Source: Physcomitrium patens (lineage: Eukaryota > Streptophyta > Bryopsida > Funariales > Funariaceae). From it: a stretch of 64,000 bases of DNA. Each line of letters begins with the position of its first letter. Position 1 is the first letter of the stretch. The position numbers and the translations under genes are program-made. The stretch is from the NCBI RefSeq assembly GCF_000002425.4, contig NC_037264.1, positions 11,547,941-11,611,940 of the forward strand, read 5' to 3'. The notes under the pieces are model-generated. The model had not been told where the DNA came from. It made no database searches and saw nothing but the letters and a program-made list of their open reading frames with translations. Shown here in pieces: positions 12,722-24,816 of this stretch.

Positions 12722-15233
12722 CAAAGTCCAAAAAACATTCTATATTTCTTATTGTTCTTAAAATCTTTCAATCTATAAAGTTTGAAACTTATTTGGATCC
12801 ATTATAAATCCTTTGTTGGAAATAATATATCCTAAGAAATCAATTTGAGTAGTGTGGAATATACACTTTTTCAACTTGGCATATAATCCCACATCTTTAA
12901 GTTTTTGTAACACACGATAAATATGAACTTCATGCTCTTTTATATTCTTAGATTAGATTAAAATATCTTTTAAGTAATAAACAATAAAATCATCTAAAAT
13001 TTACAAAGAACTTCATAAGATGTTGAAAAGCAATTAGTGCATTCGTGAGTCTAAAAGACATGACATTATATTCAAAGTATCCATACCTTGTTCAAAATGC
13101 AATCTTCTATTTATCTCCTTCTTTAATATGGACTAAGTTGTATATTCTTTGTAAATATATTTTTATATAGATCTTAGCTTGATTTAGTTAATCAAGAAAT
13201 CCAGATATCATAGATAAAGGGTACCTAATTTTTATGGTAATCTTATTGAGTCCTTGATAATATACTTACATTTGCAATGATTCATCTTTTTTCTTTACAA
13301 AAAAGATAGGAGCTTCTACAAGAGATTTCAAATAGCAAATAAAATTCTTTGCCAAGTTCTTGTCAATGTATTTTTTGAATTCAACCAAATTATTTTGTAA
13401 TAAACTATAAATTAGATCAAATGGTAGCTAATTTTTTTCTTAAAGATCAATTGAGCAATCATATGTACAATGCTTTAGAAGAATATTTGCATTCTTTTTT
13501 TCAAAAATATCTTAAAAATCTTGATATTAACTTGGAATACTACTTAAAATCTTTCCATCATTAAAAATAAATGTGGCATAAATAATAAAAGGTAATCTTT
13601 CTTTTATCGCATACAAGAAAGCTTTTGCGCCTATGAGTACAAGTTTGGCTACACTAGACTTATGACTTTTTACAAAACTCTTAATAATGTTTTAAGGAAA
13701 GTCAAGTTTACAAAAAATTTAATCTATCAAAGGATTATAATTTTCTAGCCATGATAAACCTAAAATGACTGGATTCAAGAGAGTCCTAATTATATTAAAA
13801 ATTATATAACTACTATGACCTTTTATTACTACATCTATAAGAAGTGTTTGATGAATAATATCTCCAAAGATTATAGATGGCTATCTATAACTTCTACACG
13901 TATGGATTTAATTTTTTGTACTAATGCTATTATATAGTTTTTAATGAATTCTTCATTTAAAAAATAATTTGAGGCTCTTAAATCTATCAAGATAGACGTT
14001 TTATTATTATTAGATCTTAAATGTACATCTATTGTAAAACAAGGAGATGGTTATGAAGAGAAGATAGGACCTCCATTTTAATAAGATTCTAGCAACATGG
14101 TCTCTATTATAGCTACACAAATTTGTTTTCCGACATTTTTTCATCTTTGATAGTCGTACTCTTTATTTTATAGTTGCATCATTTCTTTGGACAATATTGA
14201 GTAGGATGTTTAGCTTCTCCACAATATAAATACAATCTTTCTTAATAACAACAAATTTTTCTTGTTCAATAAGAGGTTTAAAATATATTACATTAATTTA
14301 CATATCTTTTACTTCCAATTATTTAGATTCAAAGGTCATTGGTATTGTCATTGAATTACAATAACGTAGAGGTTTTTTTGTGCAATTTTCAAATTTGAAA
14401 CTCAAAAAGTCAATTGTCTCACTTCATCGCAAAGTCAATTACTTGATTTAATGTATGAAAATTAGGTAAGTTGAGCATTAATTTCTTTGCTTCATATTGT
14501 AATTTATGGAAAAATTGGCTGATAAAGGCAGCATCATCTCACTTGATATCAGTCACTATTTTTCAAAATTATGAAGTGTATGATTTAACTAATCCATTGT
14601 CTTATCATAAGATATAAATTTTATTAGTTATAATACAAATTACATCATATTCTCCATACATTGATCAAAATTTTGCCAAAAAAGCCTCCAGTATTAGATA
14701 ATCATTTAAGAAAAGACAAAAACCATGATAATGCCGAACTTAAAAGAAGTTTATCAATGAATCCAATTTGTGATCTTAGAGTTGAATAGCTTTGGAGTTA
14801 AAGTTCAATTATAAGTTGTATTTGATTGATAAATCTTCAAAACTTAGAACTTGAGCTATCAAACTTCTTAAGTAAGGTAATTTTGGATTTTCTAACATTA
14901 AAAGAGTATTCTACTATTAGAAAAGAAATGTGATTTGATGTAGATGTTGAAGTGGCTTTAATCATGTTTGAATCTTCACTTCCTATCATTTTTTTTGCTC
15001 TAGGTGGTGATAAATTGAATTGATGCATCACAAGCATCAACTCTCTCAATTACTCTTGGATTTGTGCTATTGCACTTTTCATTTCAAGAGGCTCTACCAT
15101 TATAACACTAAAAAAAAAATATATCTAATATCACTCAAGACAAGCAAAAGAGAAAACTTGAGATCAAAGAAAATATTAAGAATAACATTAGTTTAGAAAA
15201 AGGATAATCCGCAATTTCTAATACACTTATGTC

Positions 15234-15785
15234 TGTCACGGCCATAATCATGTAAGCTAATAATTACATATAGAAATAGGTAGAAGTAAGTAAAAGTAAA
15301 TAAAAGTAAGTTAATTCTATAATATTTAATATAGAAGCTTCCTAGAAACTTCCTAGATGCTGCTTTGACTTCATAGGTGTCTTTAATTGACTTTTTGGAT
15401 TAGAAACGTGGTCAACAAGTTGGCCATGTGCCACACATGTTGTTATCTTGAAGATCAAGCTAACTATGTGGCCCACACGTAGAAAAACTTGCCTTGTAAG
15501 TCAAGGCATGTGTCCTACAAAGTCAACACATATTGGAGGTCCTATAGAACGTCGCCACGTAGCTCCTAGTTAGATAGTATATATAGAGACAAGAGTGAAG
15601 GCTTCTTCACTCTTGTCAACTCCTTTCTTGCTTCTAGTCCAAATTCAAGAGTCTTTAGTTTCTTGTCTTGTGGCAATAGCCATTCCAGTTTCCTTTTAAT
15701 ATACCTACTTGTTTATATTTTGACTTATTATATCGAGATAGTCTTTTGGTGTATATTTTCCCTCATCGAGTCTTTGTCCTTGACA
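15234..15785 (+). repeat. Solo LTR inside element A leader, target duplication ATGTC
   Basis: 552 bases from TGTCACGGCCATAATC to GTCCTTGACA, flanked by perfect ATGTC copies at 15229-15233 and 15786-15790. On both sides the flanking DNA is element A's leader: read on the minus strand it matches the leader of element D across the gap. The LTR is of the element D type. Confidence 0.92.
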
Positions 15786-15868
15786 ATGTCTTATCAAGAA
15801 AAAAGAGTAATCTGCTCTTAATCAAAAGAAGACAAAGCTCTAATATTGAAAGTCCACTCTTATCAATT

Positions 15869-15882
15869 TATCAAGGATATGA
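15869..15882 (-). repeat. Severed end of element A's 5' LTR
   Basis: A 14-base stub (TATCAAGGATATGA on +) sits between element A's leader and the left edge of element D. On the minus strand it reads as the usual LTR end (..TCCTTGA). The rest of this LTR lies beyond element D at 22244-22785. Confidence 0.75.
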
Positions 15883-16432
15883 TGTCACAGACATACTCAT
15901 GTAAACTAGTAATTACATATACAAATAAGTTGAAGTAAGTAAAAGTAGGTAAAAGTAAGTTAATTCTATAGTATTTAATATGGAAGCTTTCTAGAAGCTT
16001 CATAGACGTTGCATTGACTTCATAGGTATCTTTAATTGACTTTTTGGATTAGAAATGTTGGCCATGTGCCACACATGTTGTTAGCTTGAAGATCAAGCTA
16101 ACTATGTAACCCACACGTAGAAAAACTTGCCTTGTAAGTCAAGGCATGTGTCCTACAAAGTCAACACATATTGGAGGTCCTATAGAACGTCGCCACGTAG
16201 CTCCTAGTTAGATAGTATATATTGAAACAAGAGTGAAGCCCTCTTCACTCTTGTCAACTCCTTTCTTGCTTCTAATCTAGTTTCAAGGATCTCTAATTTT
16301 CTTATCTTTTGGCAATAGCCATTCCAGTTTCTCTTTCAATATACATACTTATTTATTTATAATTTGTTACCTTCCTTTGAGTGAAGGCTTACTTATCTAA
16401 ATTTCTTTTTTATCGAGTTCTTGTCCTTGACA
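15883..16432 (+). repeat. 5' LTR of element D
   Basis: 550 bases, TGTCACAGACATAC to GTCCTTGACA. It matches 21678-22238 in the same orientation and has TATGA immediately outside. Confidence 0.93.
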
Positions 16433-16450
16433 GGTTGACAAGAGTTCACC

Positions 16451-16464
16451 TACAATATCAGAGC
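16451..16464 (+). promoter_or_regulatory. Primer-binding-site-like motif of element D
   Basis: TACAATATCAGAGC resembles the initiator-Met tRNA primer site (TGGTATCAGAGC) used by many plant LTR elements. It begins about 18 bases after the LTR rather than the usual few. The call rests on this similarity only. Confidence 0.45.
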
Positions 16465-16653
16465 TTTGTCTAATCTTGATTAAGAATGGATTACCCCTTT
16501 TTTTGATAAGATATAAGCATATTAGAAATTACGGATTAGAAACTGATATTGTCTTTAGTATTTTTTTGGTTCTCAAGTCCTCTCTTCTATTTGTCTTAAG
16601 CGATATTAGACATCTTCTCTTTTCTAAGTGTTATCATTGCAGAACTTGTTGAA

Positions 16654-17634
16654 ATGAAGAGTGCAATGGCACAAATGCAAGAGCAATTGAGAGAGTTAAT
16701 GCTTGCAATGTATCAACTCAATTTACCACCACAAGGAGCAACAAGATTGACAGGAAGTGAAGATACAAAAATGGTTGGAACTACTTCAACATCTGTACCA
16801 AATCATGTCCTTTTTTTTTATGGTGGAACGCCCTTCCACTGTTAGAGAACCAAGAATTGCCCTACTTGAGAAGTTTGATGGCACCAGATCCAAGTTTCAA
16901 GGATTTATCAATCAAGTGCAACTTGTGATTAAACTTCAACCCCAAAGCTATCCAACTCCAAGATCGCAAGTTAGATTCATTGGTACGCTTCTTTCAGGTT
17001 CAACACTATCATGGTTTTTATCTTTTCTTGAATGATGAGATCCAATATTGGATAATCTAGAGGCTTTTTTGGCGGAGTTTCAATCCATGTATGGAGAACA
17101 TGATGCAATTTGTGTTGCAACCAATAAAATCATATTTTACGATAAGGTAATCGATTAGTAACATTGTACGCTTCACAATTTCGACAACTTGTAAATGATA
17201 TTAAGTGGGATCATACTGCACTTATTAGCGAATTTCTCTATGAATTACAATATGAGGTAAAAAAATTAATGCTCAACTTACCTGATCCACAAACATTGAG
17301 TCAAGCAATTGACTTTGCTGTGAAGTGTGACAATCACCTTTTTGAATTTCGATCTGAGAATCGACCTCAACGTTACTATAATTCAATGGCAACACCATTA
17401 CCTCTTCAACACATACATTCGAAAGTAGAGGATATGCAAATTGATGCTGTATATTTCAAACCTCTTACTGAGCAAGAAAAGACTAGTCATCGTCAAGAAG
17501 GATTATGTTTATATTGTGGAGAATCAAAACATACTGCTCAACATTGTCCAAAGAAACGACGTAATCACAAAATGAGGAGTATGGCTGTGAAAGAAGATAA
17601 TATGTTAGAAAACGAGTTTGTCCAGCTACAATAG
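16654..17634 (+). mobile_element. gag region of element D (fossil)
   Basis: The gag part holds the capsid-like region and, near 17508-17550, a CCHC zinc knuckle (CLYCGESKHTAQHC) typical of Gypsy nucleocapsid. It is broken. A homologous minus-strand gag remnant of element A lies at about 15049-14837. Confidence 0.85.
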
Positions 17635-17639
17635 GGACC

Positions 17640-20600
17640 GTGCAGCTGGAACCTTGCACAACATCTAGTAAAGGTTCTATTCTCTCCTCAGAGCCTTTTC
17701 CTTGTTTTACATTAAATATTATTTTAGGACCTAAATATTACAAAGCCTCTGCCTCGTTAGATTTAGGAGCCTCAGCATGTTTCTTAGATGAAGAATTTAC
17801 TAAAAGACATAGCATATCTTTAGTAAAGAAAACTAAACCTGTTCATATAGAAGTCATAGATGGTCGTTCATTGTCTTCTAGGGATATTTCTCATAAAATC
17901 CTTCCTATAGAAGTAATAATCAATGGTCATAATAGCTTTGTAGTATTTAATATCATTAGATCTCCCTCTAATCGAGTCATTTTAGGTTTATTGTGGTTAG
18001 AAAAATATAACCCTCAAATAGATTGGATTTTCCAAACTCTTACTTTCTCTAAAAATAAAACTAATAGTGTAATTAATCAAGTAGAGAGTCATAAGTCCAG
18101 TTCAATTAAACTCATATTTATAGGTGCAAAAGCTTTCTTGCATGCTGCTATAAAAGAATCACCATATATTATTTATGCCACACCCGTTTCTACTGATGGA
18201 AAGACTTCAAGTGGCATTTCAAGCCAATATCAAGAATTTCAAGATGTATTCGAAAAAAAGAATGCGGATACACTCCCGAAACATCGTCCCTATGATTGCT
18301 CAATTGACCTTCAAGAAGGAACTCAACTGCCATTCGGACCAATCTACAGTTTATCACAAAATGAGTTGGCTGAACTCAAGGAGTATATTGAAGAAAATCT
18401 AGCCAAGAATTTCATACGCCATTCTAAATCTCCGGCAGGAGCTCCAATTCTATTTGTGAAGAAAAAAGATGGATCATTGCGGATGTGTGTTGATTATCGA
18501 GGACTCAACAAGATTACCATGAAGAATAGGTATCCACTACATTTAATATGTAAACTTCTTGATCAGCTGAATCAAGCTAAGATCTATACAAAAATAGATC
18601 TTCGGGGAGCATATAATCTAGTACGCATCAAAGAAGGAGATGAATGGAAGATTGCATTTCGAACTAGGTATGGACATTTTGAATACAACGTCATGCCTTT
18701 TAGACTTACAAATGCACCAGTAGCTTTTCAACATCTAATGAATGATATGTTTTGAGAGTTTTTGGACGATTTTGTGGTCTGTTTTCTAGACAACATCTTG
18801 ATCTATTCTAAGAATCTAGAAGAACATGAACTTTATATTCATCGTGTGTTAGAAAAATTAAGAGATGTAGGATTCTATGCCAAGATAGAAAAGTGTGTAT
18901 TCCATACTACTCAAGTCGATTTCTTAGGTTACATCATTTCAAATGATGGACTTATGATGGATCCTAAGAAAGTTCAAACTAATATAGATTGAAAGATCCC
19001 AAAAATGGTAAGAGATGTCCAATGTTTTTTGGAATTTGCCAACTACTATCGAATCTTCATCAAAGACTTCTTTCGAGTTGTAGCTCCACTTACACGTTTG
19101 ACTTGTAAAGACAAACTCCAATGGAATCAAGAAGCAGAAGTTGCTTTTGAATCTTTGAACACAACGTTTGTTTCTGCACCAATCTTGTATCGTGTTGATT
19201 TTTTCAAAGCATTCTTTATGGAAACATATGCATCAGACTTTGCTCTAGGTATGGTTTTATCAGAAATGGGAACAAATGACAAACTTCATCCAGTAGCCTT
19301 TCATTCAATTTCAACAGCATAAATCAATTATGAGATCCATGACAAAGAACTTCTTGCAATCGTGGATTCTTTTCAAGAATGGCATCATTATCTAGAAGGT
19401 GCTTCCAATCCAGTCACCGTATATATGGATCACAAGAACCTTGAGTATTTTATGTCAATACGCATATTAAATCATCGTTAAGCTCGTTGAAGCATGTCTT
19501 TATCAAGATTTAAGTTCAGCATCACTTATCGGCCAGAAAAATAACAAGGTTTGTTTGATGCCTTGTCTAGATGTTCTTATCTTGCACCAAAAGAAGGAGA
19601 TGCAGCTTATGAGCAACAAAGAACGGTTCTCTTGAAGCCAGAGCAATTTCATCTTCGAGCAATAAAATCAACATTGACTGTTGATTTAACTTTTCTTAAG
19701 CAAGTCCAATTAAGTATGTCTTGAGACCTTCTTGTTCATGATATCAAGAATAATTCTTCTAAATCTCATGATCCCTCTAAATTTGAATTCAAGAACAACC
19801 TACTCTATTTCGAAGGATGCCTATATGTTCCAGAAGGAGAAGTACGTTTACGTATTCTTCAAGCTCGTCATGACTTTTCAGCGGCAGGATATTTTGGATA
19901 TAATAAGACTTTGGAGCTGATATCTAGGGATTTTTGGTGGCCTCAAATGTGGAAGGCAGTCAAAGATTTTGTACAATCATATGATGTTTGTTCAAGATCA
20001 AAAACTCCTCGTCATCGACCTTTTGGACTTCTTCAGCCATTACCCATTCCACAACAACCATGGTCTTTTGTTTCTATGGACTTCATCACGGATCTTCCAA
20101 TCTCAGGTTCTTATGACTCTATATTTGTGATAGTAGATCGTTTTACCAAGATGGCATATTTTGCACCATATACAAAATCTATCACATATGAAAAAACTAA
20201 GCTCTTTCTTGACAATATCTATCGCTATCATGGATTATCCAAGGATATTATATCAGATAGGAGAACTCAATTTGTATCAAGATTTTGGCGGACTCTTTTT
20301 AAGATTCTTAAAGTGAATATAAAACTATCTTCGGCATTCCATTCTCAAATTGATGGACAAACGGAGCATGTTAATCAAGTTTTGGAGCAATATTTAAGAT
20401 GTACCATTAATTACCAACAAGATGATTGGACAACTCTTTTGCCGTTGGCAGGGTTTGCTTATAATAACACAATACATTCTTCTACAAAACAAACACCTTT
20501 CTTTACTAATTATGGTTATCATCCACGACTTGATACTTTTGACTTTTTTAAAGTTGATAATCTTACTGTGAAAGATTTGGCGACTCATTTATCAGAGCTA

Positions 20601-20910
20601 TATGCAATGATGAAGGCATAATTAAAAGAGGCTCAAGAACAACAAAAGGTCAATGCGGATGTCTATCAAAAGGAACAACCACCATTCCTCTTGGGTGATA
20701 AGATATGGCTACTTTGTCGCAATATCAAGACCACTCGTTCTTATGACAAGTTGGACTATCAAAGACTTGGACCATTTTCTATTTCTGCACAAATCAATCC
20801 AGTTGCATATTGTTTACATCTACCAGAGTCAATAAAAATCCATCCAGTATTTCGCGTGTCTCTTCTTGAATCATATAAGACAGTGGACATAGCAAGAAGC
20901 TGACAAGCTC
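17640..20910 (+). mobile_element. pol region of element D (fossil)
   Basis: Family landmarks in order: a retropepsin-like segment (~17.7-18.0 kb), reverse transcriptase with [10 protein letters not shown] (~18.49 kb) and the YxDD-type catalytic box (~18.79 kb), RNase H (~19.1-19.5 kb), the integrase zinc-binding region (~19.85-20.0 kb) and the integrase catalytic core with SMDFITDLP (~20.08 kb). The region is broken in several places. Confidence 0.88.
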
Positions 20911-20939
20911 CACCTCCTTCTATTGAAGTGGACAATAAT

Positions 20940-21095
20940 AAAGAGTTTGAAGTAGAAGAAGTCTTAGATTCAAGGTGGCACTGAAATAAATTAGAATATC
21001 TTGTCCATTGGTATGGATATGATATTAGTTAACATACATGGGAGTCAATAAAGAATCTTACAAATGCAGCAAAGATGGTAGAGGCTTTTTATTGA
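20940..21095 (+). mobile_element. Chromodomain of element D (fossil)
   Basis: Residues LEYLVHWYGYDIS followed by TWES and KNLTNAAKMVEAF match the chromodomain signature (YLVHWKGY...TWEP..NL..A...V..F) found at the integrase C-terminus of chromoviruses, where it is thought to guide integration to certain chromatin. It is broken with the rest of the element. Confidence 0.8.
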
Positions 21096-21677
21096 CGACA
21101 TCTATCAAAATCAAGATAAAAATCTTCTTTATAAAACAAACAACATCTAGGCAAGATAACATTCTACTTTCAATCCTTGTTCGTAGCTTCTTTATAGTTG
21201 TGATGCTCAGGAGATGGAGAACCAACAACCAGCAGATTCGACTCAAGAGCCTTTATTTGTTGACCTGTCAGATGAGACATTATGAATGTCACAACCTTCA
21301 AGACGACGTAATCAAGATGAAGATCTTTAAGAACGACATGTTCTTCCTCGAATAGATGGCAAGTTACAACGCATTTGGTATCACGATTTGGGAAGGGACT
21401 CCCGATGTTTGGTGATTTTGCTAGAGGTAGGAACAATTCCTGATGGTGTTCCAAATGTTCTATTCGAAGGAAGTTATGAAGGCCTCAACAATGTTCAAAT
21501 AACTGGGTGGTCTTCCCGCCTTGGTATAGGACACTACCGATGGTTGAGAGGCCCTATCAATCAACTTCGAAGAGAACAAAGATCAGAGTATGTGGCGAAT
21601 ACAATTCGTCGCATCATAGATTTCCTCAATATATGATGACCGCTCCTTGTAAAACTCGTCCCTAGAAGGGGGGGTTA

Positions 21678-22238
21678 TGTCACGGACATATTCATATAAG
21701 CTAGTAATTACATATACAAATAGGTGGAAGTAAGTAAAAATAGGTAAAAGTAATTTAATTCTAAAGTATTTAATATGGAAGCTTCTTAGAAGCTTCATAG
21801 ATGCTGCTTTGACTTCATAGGTGTCTTTAATTGACTTTTTGGATTAAAAATTTAGTCAACAAGTTGGCCATGTGCCACACATGTTGTTAGCTTGAATATC
21901 AATCTAATTATGTGGCCCACACGTAGAAAAACTTACCTTGTAAGTCAAGGCATGTGTCCTACAAAGTCAACACATATTGGAGGTCCTATAGAACGTCGCC
22001 ACGTAGCACCTAGTTAGATAGTATATATTGAGACAAGAGTGAAGCCCTCTTCACTCTTGTCAACTCCTTTCTTGCTTCTAGTCTAATTTTTAGGGTCTCT
22101 AATTTTCTTATCTTTTGGCAATAGCCATTTTAGTTTCTCTTCCAATATACATACTTGTTTATTTATATTTTGTTACATTTCTTTGAGTGAAGGCTCACTT
22201 GTCTGAATTTCTTTTTTATCAAGTTCTTGTCTTTGACA
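21678..22238 (+). repeat. 3' LTR of element D
   Basis: 561 bases, TGTCACGGACATAT to GTCTTTGACA, preceded by a G-rich purine tract and followed by TATGA. Confidence 0.93.
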
Positions 22239-22243
22239 TATGA

Positions 22244-22785
22244 AGTGAAAGAAGATGCATAAACCTGTGAAATCCTTGTCAAAAGTAAAGGGACAGAATA
22301 AAAAATAAAGAAGTATGTATTTAAAAAAAAAAAAAAAAATAGAATGGCTATTGCCAAAGACAAAGAAACTAAAGACTCTTAAATCTAGACTAGAAGGAAA
22401 AAAGAAGTTGATAAGAGTAAAGAAGACTTCACTCTTGCTTCTATACATACTATCTACTTAGAATCAACATAGCGACGTTCTATAGGACCTCTAAAAATAT
22501 GTTGACTTTATATGACATGTAACTTGACTTACAAGGCAAGTTTTTTATATGGATGCTACAAAGTTAGCTTCTTCTGCAAGCTACCAATATATGTGGTATG
22601 TGGTTAGTTTGTTGACCAAGTTTCTAACCTATCAATCAACTACAAACACATGTAAAGACAAAACAACATATAAAAAGCTTCTAAGAAGCTTTTCTAAAAG
22701 ATATTATGAAATTAATCTACTTTTACCTATTTCTACATATTCATATTATTTAGATAATAATTACAGTAGATATATATCCGTGACA
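22244..22785 (-). repeat. Main part of element A's 5' LTR
   Basis: 542 bases that match the 3' LTR at 9695-10242 in the same orientation, ending ATATCCGTGACA on +. Its inner end is cut exactly at the TATGA duplication and continues as the 14-base stub at 15869-15882. Confidence 0.87.
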
Positions 22786-24816
22786 TTAAATTGGTTAGAA
22801 TTATTGCATTTTTATTTGCAGTTATTTTGATTAATACCAAAATTTATAGTAAAATTTAAAATAAAAATAATCAAGGATAAGAATATAAAGAATAAAAAAT
22901 AATACATAATTTTATATCAACAAAAATATTATTCAAAATGCATTATCAAAATTTATTTATATATTTTGAATAATATTTTTATAAAAATGTATGGTACAAA
23001 AATATAGCTTAGAATTTAAATATAATAATAATAATAATAATAATACTAATAAATTTATCTCCATATTAAAAAATATTTAAACAATCACATTAATTATATT
23101 TAAATTATATATTTCAAAAAATATTTATAAATAGGTACACATGATAATTTATTATTTTTCATATGTATCTATGTATATGAACATATGTATATATAAATTT
23201 TTTTTAATTATGAAATGTAGTAATATTTAAATGTTTACTATATTTTAAAAGTATTTATGCATTTAGAAAACAATCACAAACATGCAATGAAGTGATGACA
23301 TTTCATTTTTTACTCTTGATCTTTAAAACAAATGTGAAGTATGTCAATAAACAAGAAACCATTGAATTTTTGAAGATACAATAACATTAAATTTATTTCT
23401 AGCATGTAGATCAAAATGCTTTAAGTCCAAAGTTTTTCAGTGTCTCAAATAAGAAAATAAGAAAATAAAAATATTGAGTTATATTTAGCTATATTTGAAC
23501 ATCATAATATTCTTCAAAAAAAAAGACACTGATATAATCCAAATATCATGAAAAGAAATCAAAACATACATAAGATTGATTCATACAATCCAGATGCATG
23601 TAGAATACAACACATTCATTTACAAAATATTCGTGACTGGATTGACAACCGTGGAAGCCAAGAACACATCGCTTGTTGCGAACGTGCTTTCGAACGGCGA
23701 ATGGACATAACCCAGGTATCATCCAAAATCCCGATGAGGCCTTCCTCTGGGGTATAGTAGCACCACATACCCGGTTACACTCCCCCACTTCCACACTGGA
23801 CTGGACAAGTTATCAGCACCGGGCGTGGCATGAGGGGCAGCGGCGGGGGTGGGTGAACCACCGCCAGCATTCCCATCCCCACGCGCGCCATGTTCCATCC
23901 CCTATCTCCGCGATTCCCCGCCCTGCCGTCCCGCCCTGCCCTGCCCCGCGCCCTTTCTCTCTTTCTTTCTTTCGTTCTCTTTCTCTTTCTCGCTCACTCG
24001 CTCGCTCTCCGTTCCTGTTTTGTTTGTTCCCTTCCCCGTTTCGTTTCGTTTCGTTGTGTTCCTGTTCTGGTGTAGTGGGCAAGCACAACCTGCCTGCCTA
24101 CCTGCCTTTCCTTCTGACGACCCATCCTTCATTCTGCGCTGCCACGATTACGTTGCTGATTCCGCATCTCCCGACCAAGTAGTTTATGTCCTTGTCTCCA
24201 ACTTTCTCTGTGGGCCTTCCTTCGTTTTAAAACAAAAATAAACACCAATTTGTTGTTGTGCTGTGGCGGGTCAATCGGCGTCGCGTGGCTGGCCTTGGGG
24301 GTTGTGGGGACGTTGTGGCGGGAAAAATGTCGTCTCCTTCCAGAGTGGGCACAGTGCTAATGTGACAAGTTTTGGTTTGCATGCCTACAGTGTTGGATGT
24401 GAGTAAGTGTGTGTGTGCGTGGAGGCGGTCTCCGCTTAAGTCGCCTGATTTTGTGGTTTGTAGCGTTGGCATTCGTTACGCTGAGATCATGTGAGGCAAG
24501 TTTACGTGGTGGAGTTTGGAGAGTTGGTTGCTGCGAGGAATTGGCTTTCCTACGAGGTTGTTTGTTTGTTTGTATGTGAGTCTCTCTGATTTCGCTACGA
24601 ACTTTTCAACTAACTACTGTCTGGGTGTTCTGTGTTTTTTGTTTTTTGTTTTTTGTTTTTTTATAGTGTTTTTTAATAAGTAAAATAAGTATTGGGGTTA
24701 CTTGTGGAAAGTAACTGTTCTGCTGGGAGGTGCCCGTTTGGCGATAACCGTCTTGGCTGCTTGAGCTTATTTTTAATTCTCATCTGAGGGAGTTTGCGAC
24801 AGAGAGACGAGACACC
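22786..24816. other. Spacer and H2A.Z upstream region
   Basis: 22786-23540 is very AT-rich and holds nothing recognisable. From ~23640 it becomes GC- and CT-rich (pyrimidine tract ~23950-24060), as in plant promoters and leaders, and this part probably belongs to the H2A.Z gene. Open frames in the CT-rich stretch are compositional. Confidence 0.5.

Larger units (their letters stand above)
15883..22238 (+). mobile_element. Ty3/Gypsy chromovirus (element D), full length but broken
   Basis: About 6.36 kb with both LTRs and perfect 5-bp target duplications TATGA (15878-15882, 22239-22243). Order: 5' LTR, leader with a TATCAGAGC primer-site-like motif, gag with a CCHC zinc knuckle, aspartic protease, reverse transcriptase, RNase H, integrase, chromodomain, a ~0.6-kb tail, a G-rich polypurine tract at ~21667-21677, and the 3' LTR. 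Protease-RT-RNaseH-integrase order plus the chromodomain places it in the chromovirus branch. The frames carry roughly ten breaks, and by eye the two LTRs differ at about one base in ten, so it is an inactive fossil of moderate age. It lies inside the 5' LTR of element A and is younger than it. Confidence 0.92.
9695..22785 (-). mobile_element. Old Ty3/Gypsy chromovirus (element A), host of a three-layer nest
   Basis: A minus-strand LTR element reads right to left: 5' LTR (22785-22244 plus 15882-15869), leader and gag (~15000), pol, then the integrase C-terminal part near 10.7-10.9 kb, a purine tract at ~10256-10243 and the 3' LTR (10242-9695). Family and order are inferred from similarity to the plus-strand element D, which shows each part better. 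It is heavily broken, with well over ten breaks, and is interrupted by two solo LTRs and by the whole of element D. Without the insertions it would be about 5.6 kb. The outer flanks, TTAGT on the left and TTAAA on the right, agree at only three of five bases, in keeping with an old insertion. Confidence 0.8.

Noticed and set aside
23673-24241. Overlapping 169- and 130-codon frames upstream of H2A.Z
   Set aside because: They arise from a CT-rich tract and the composition is that of a leader or promoter, with no domain visible.
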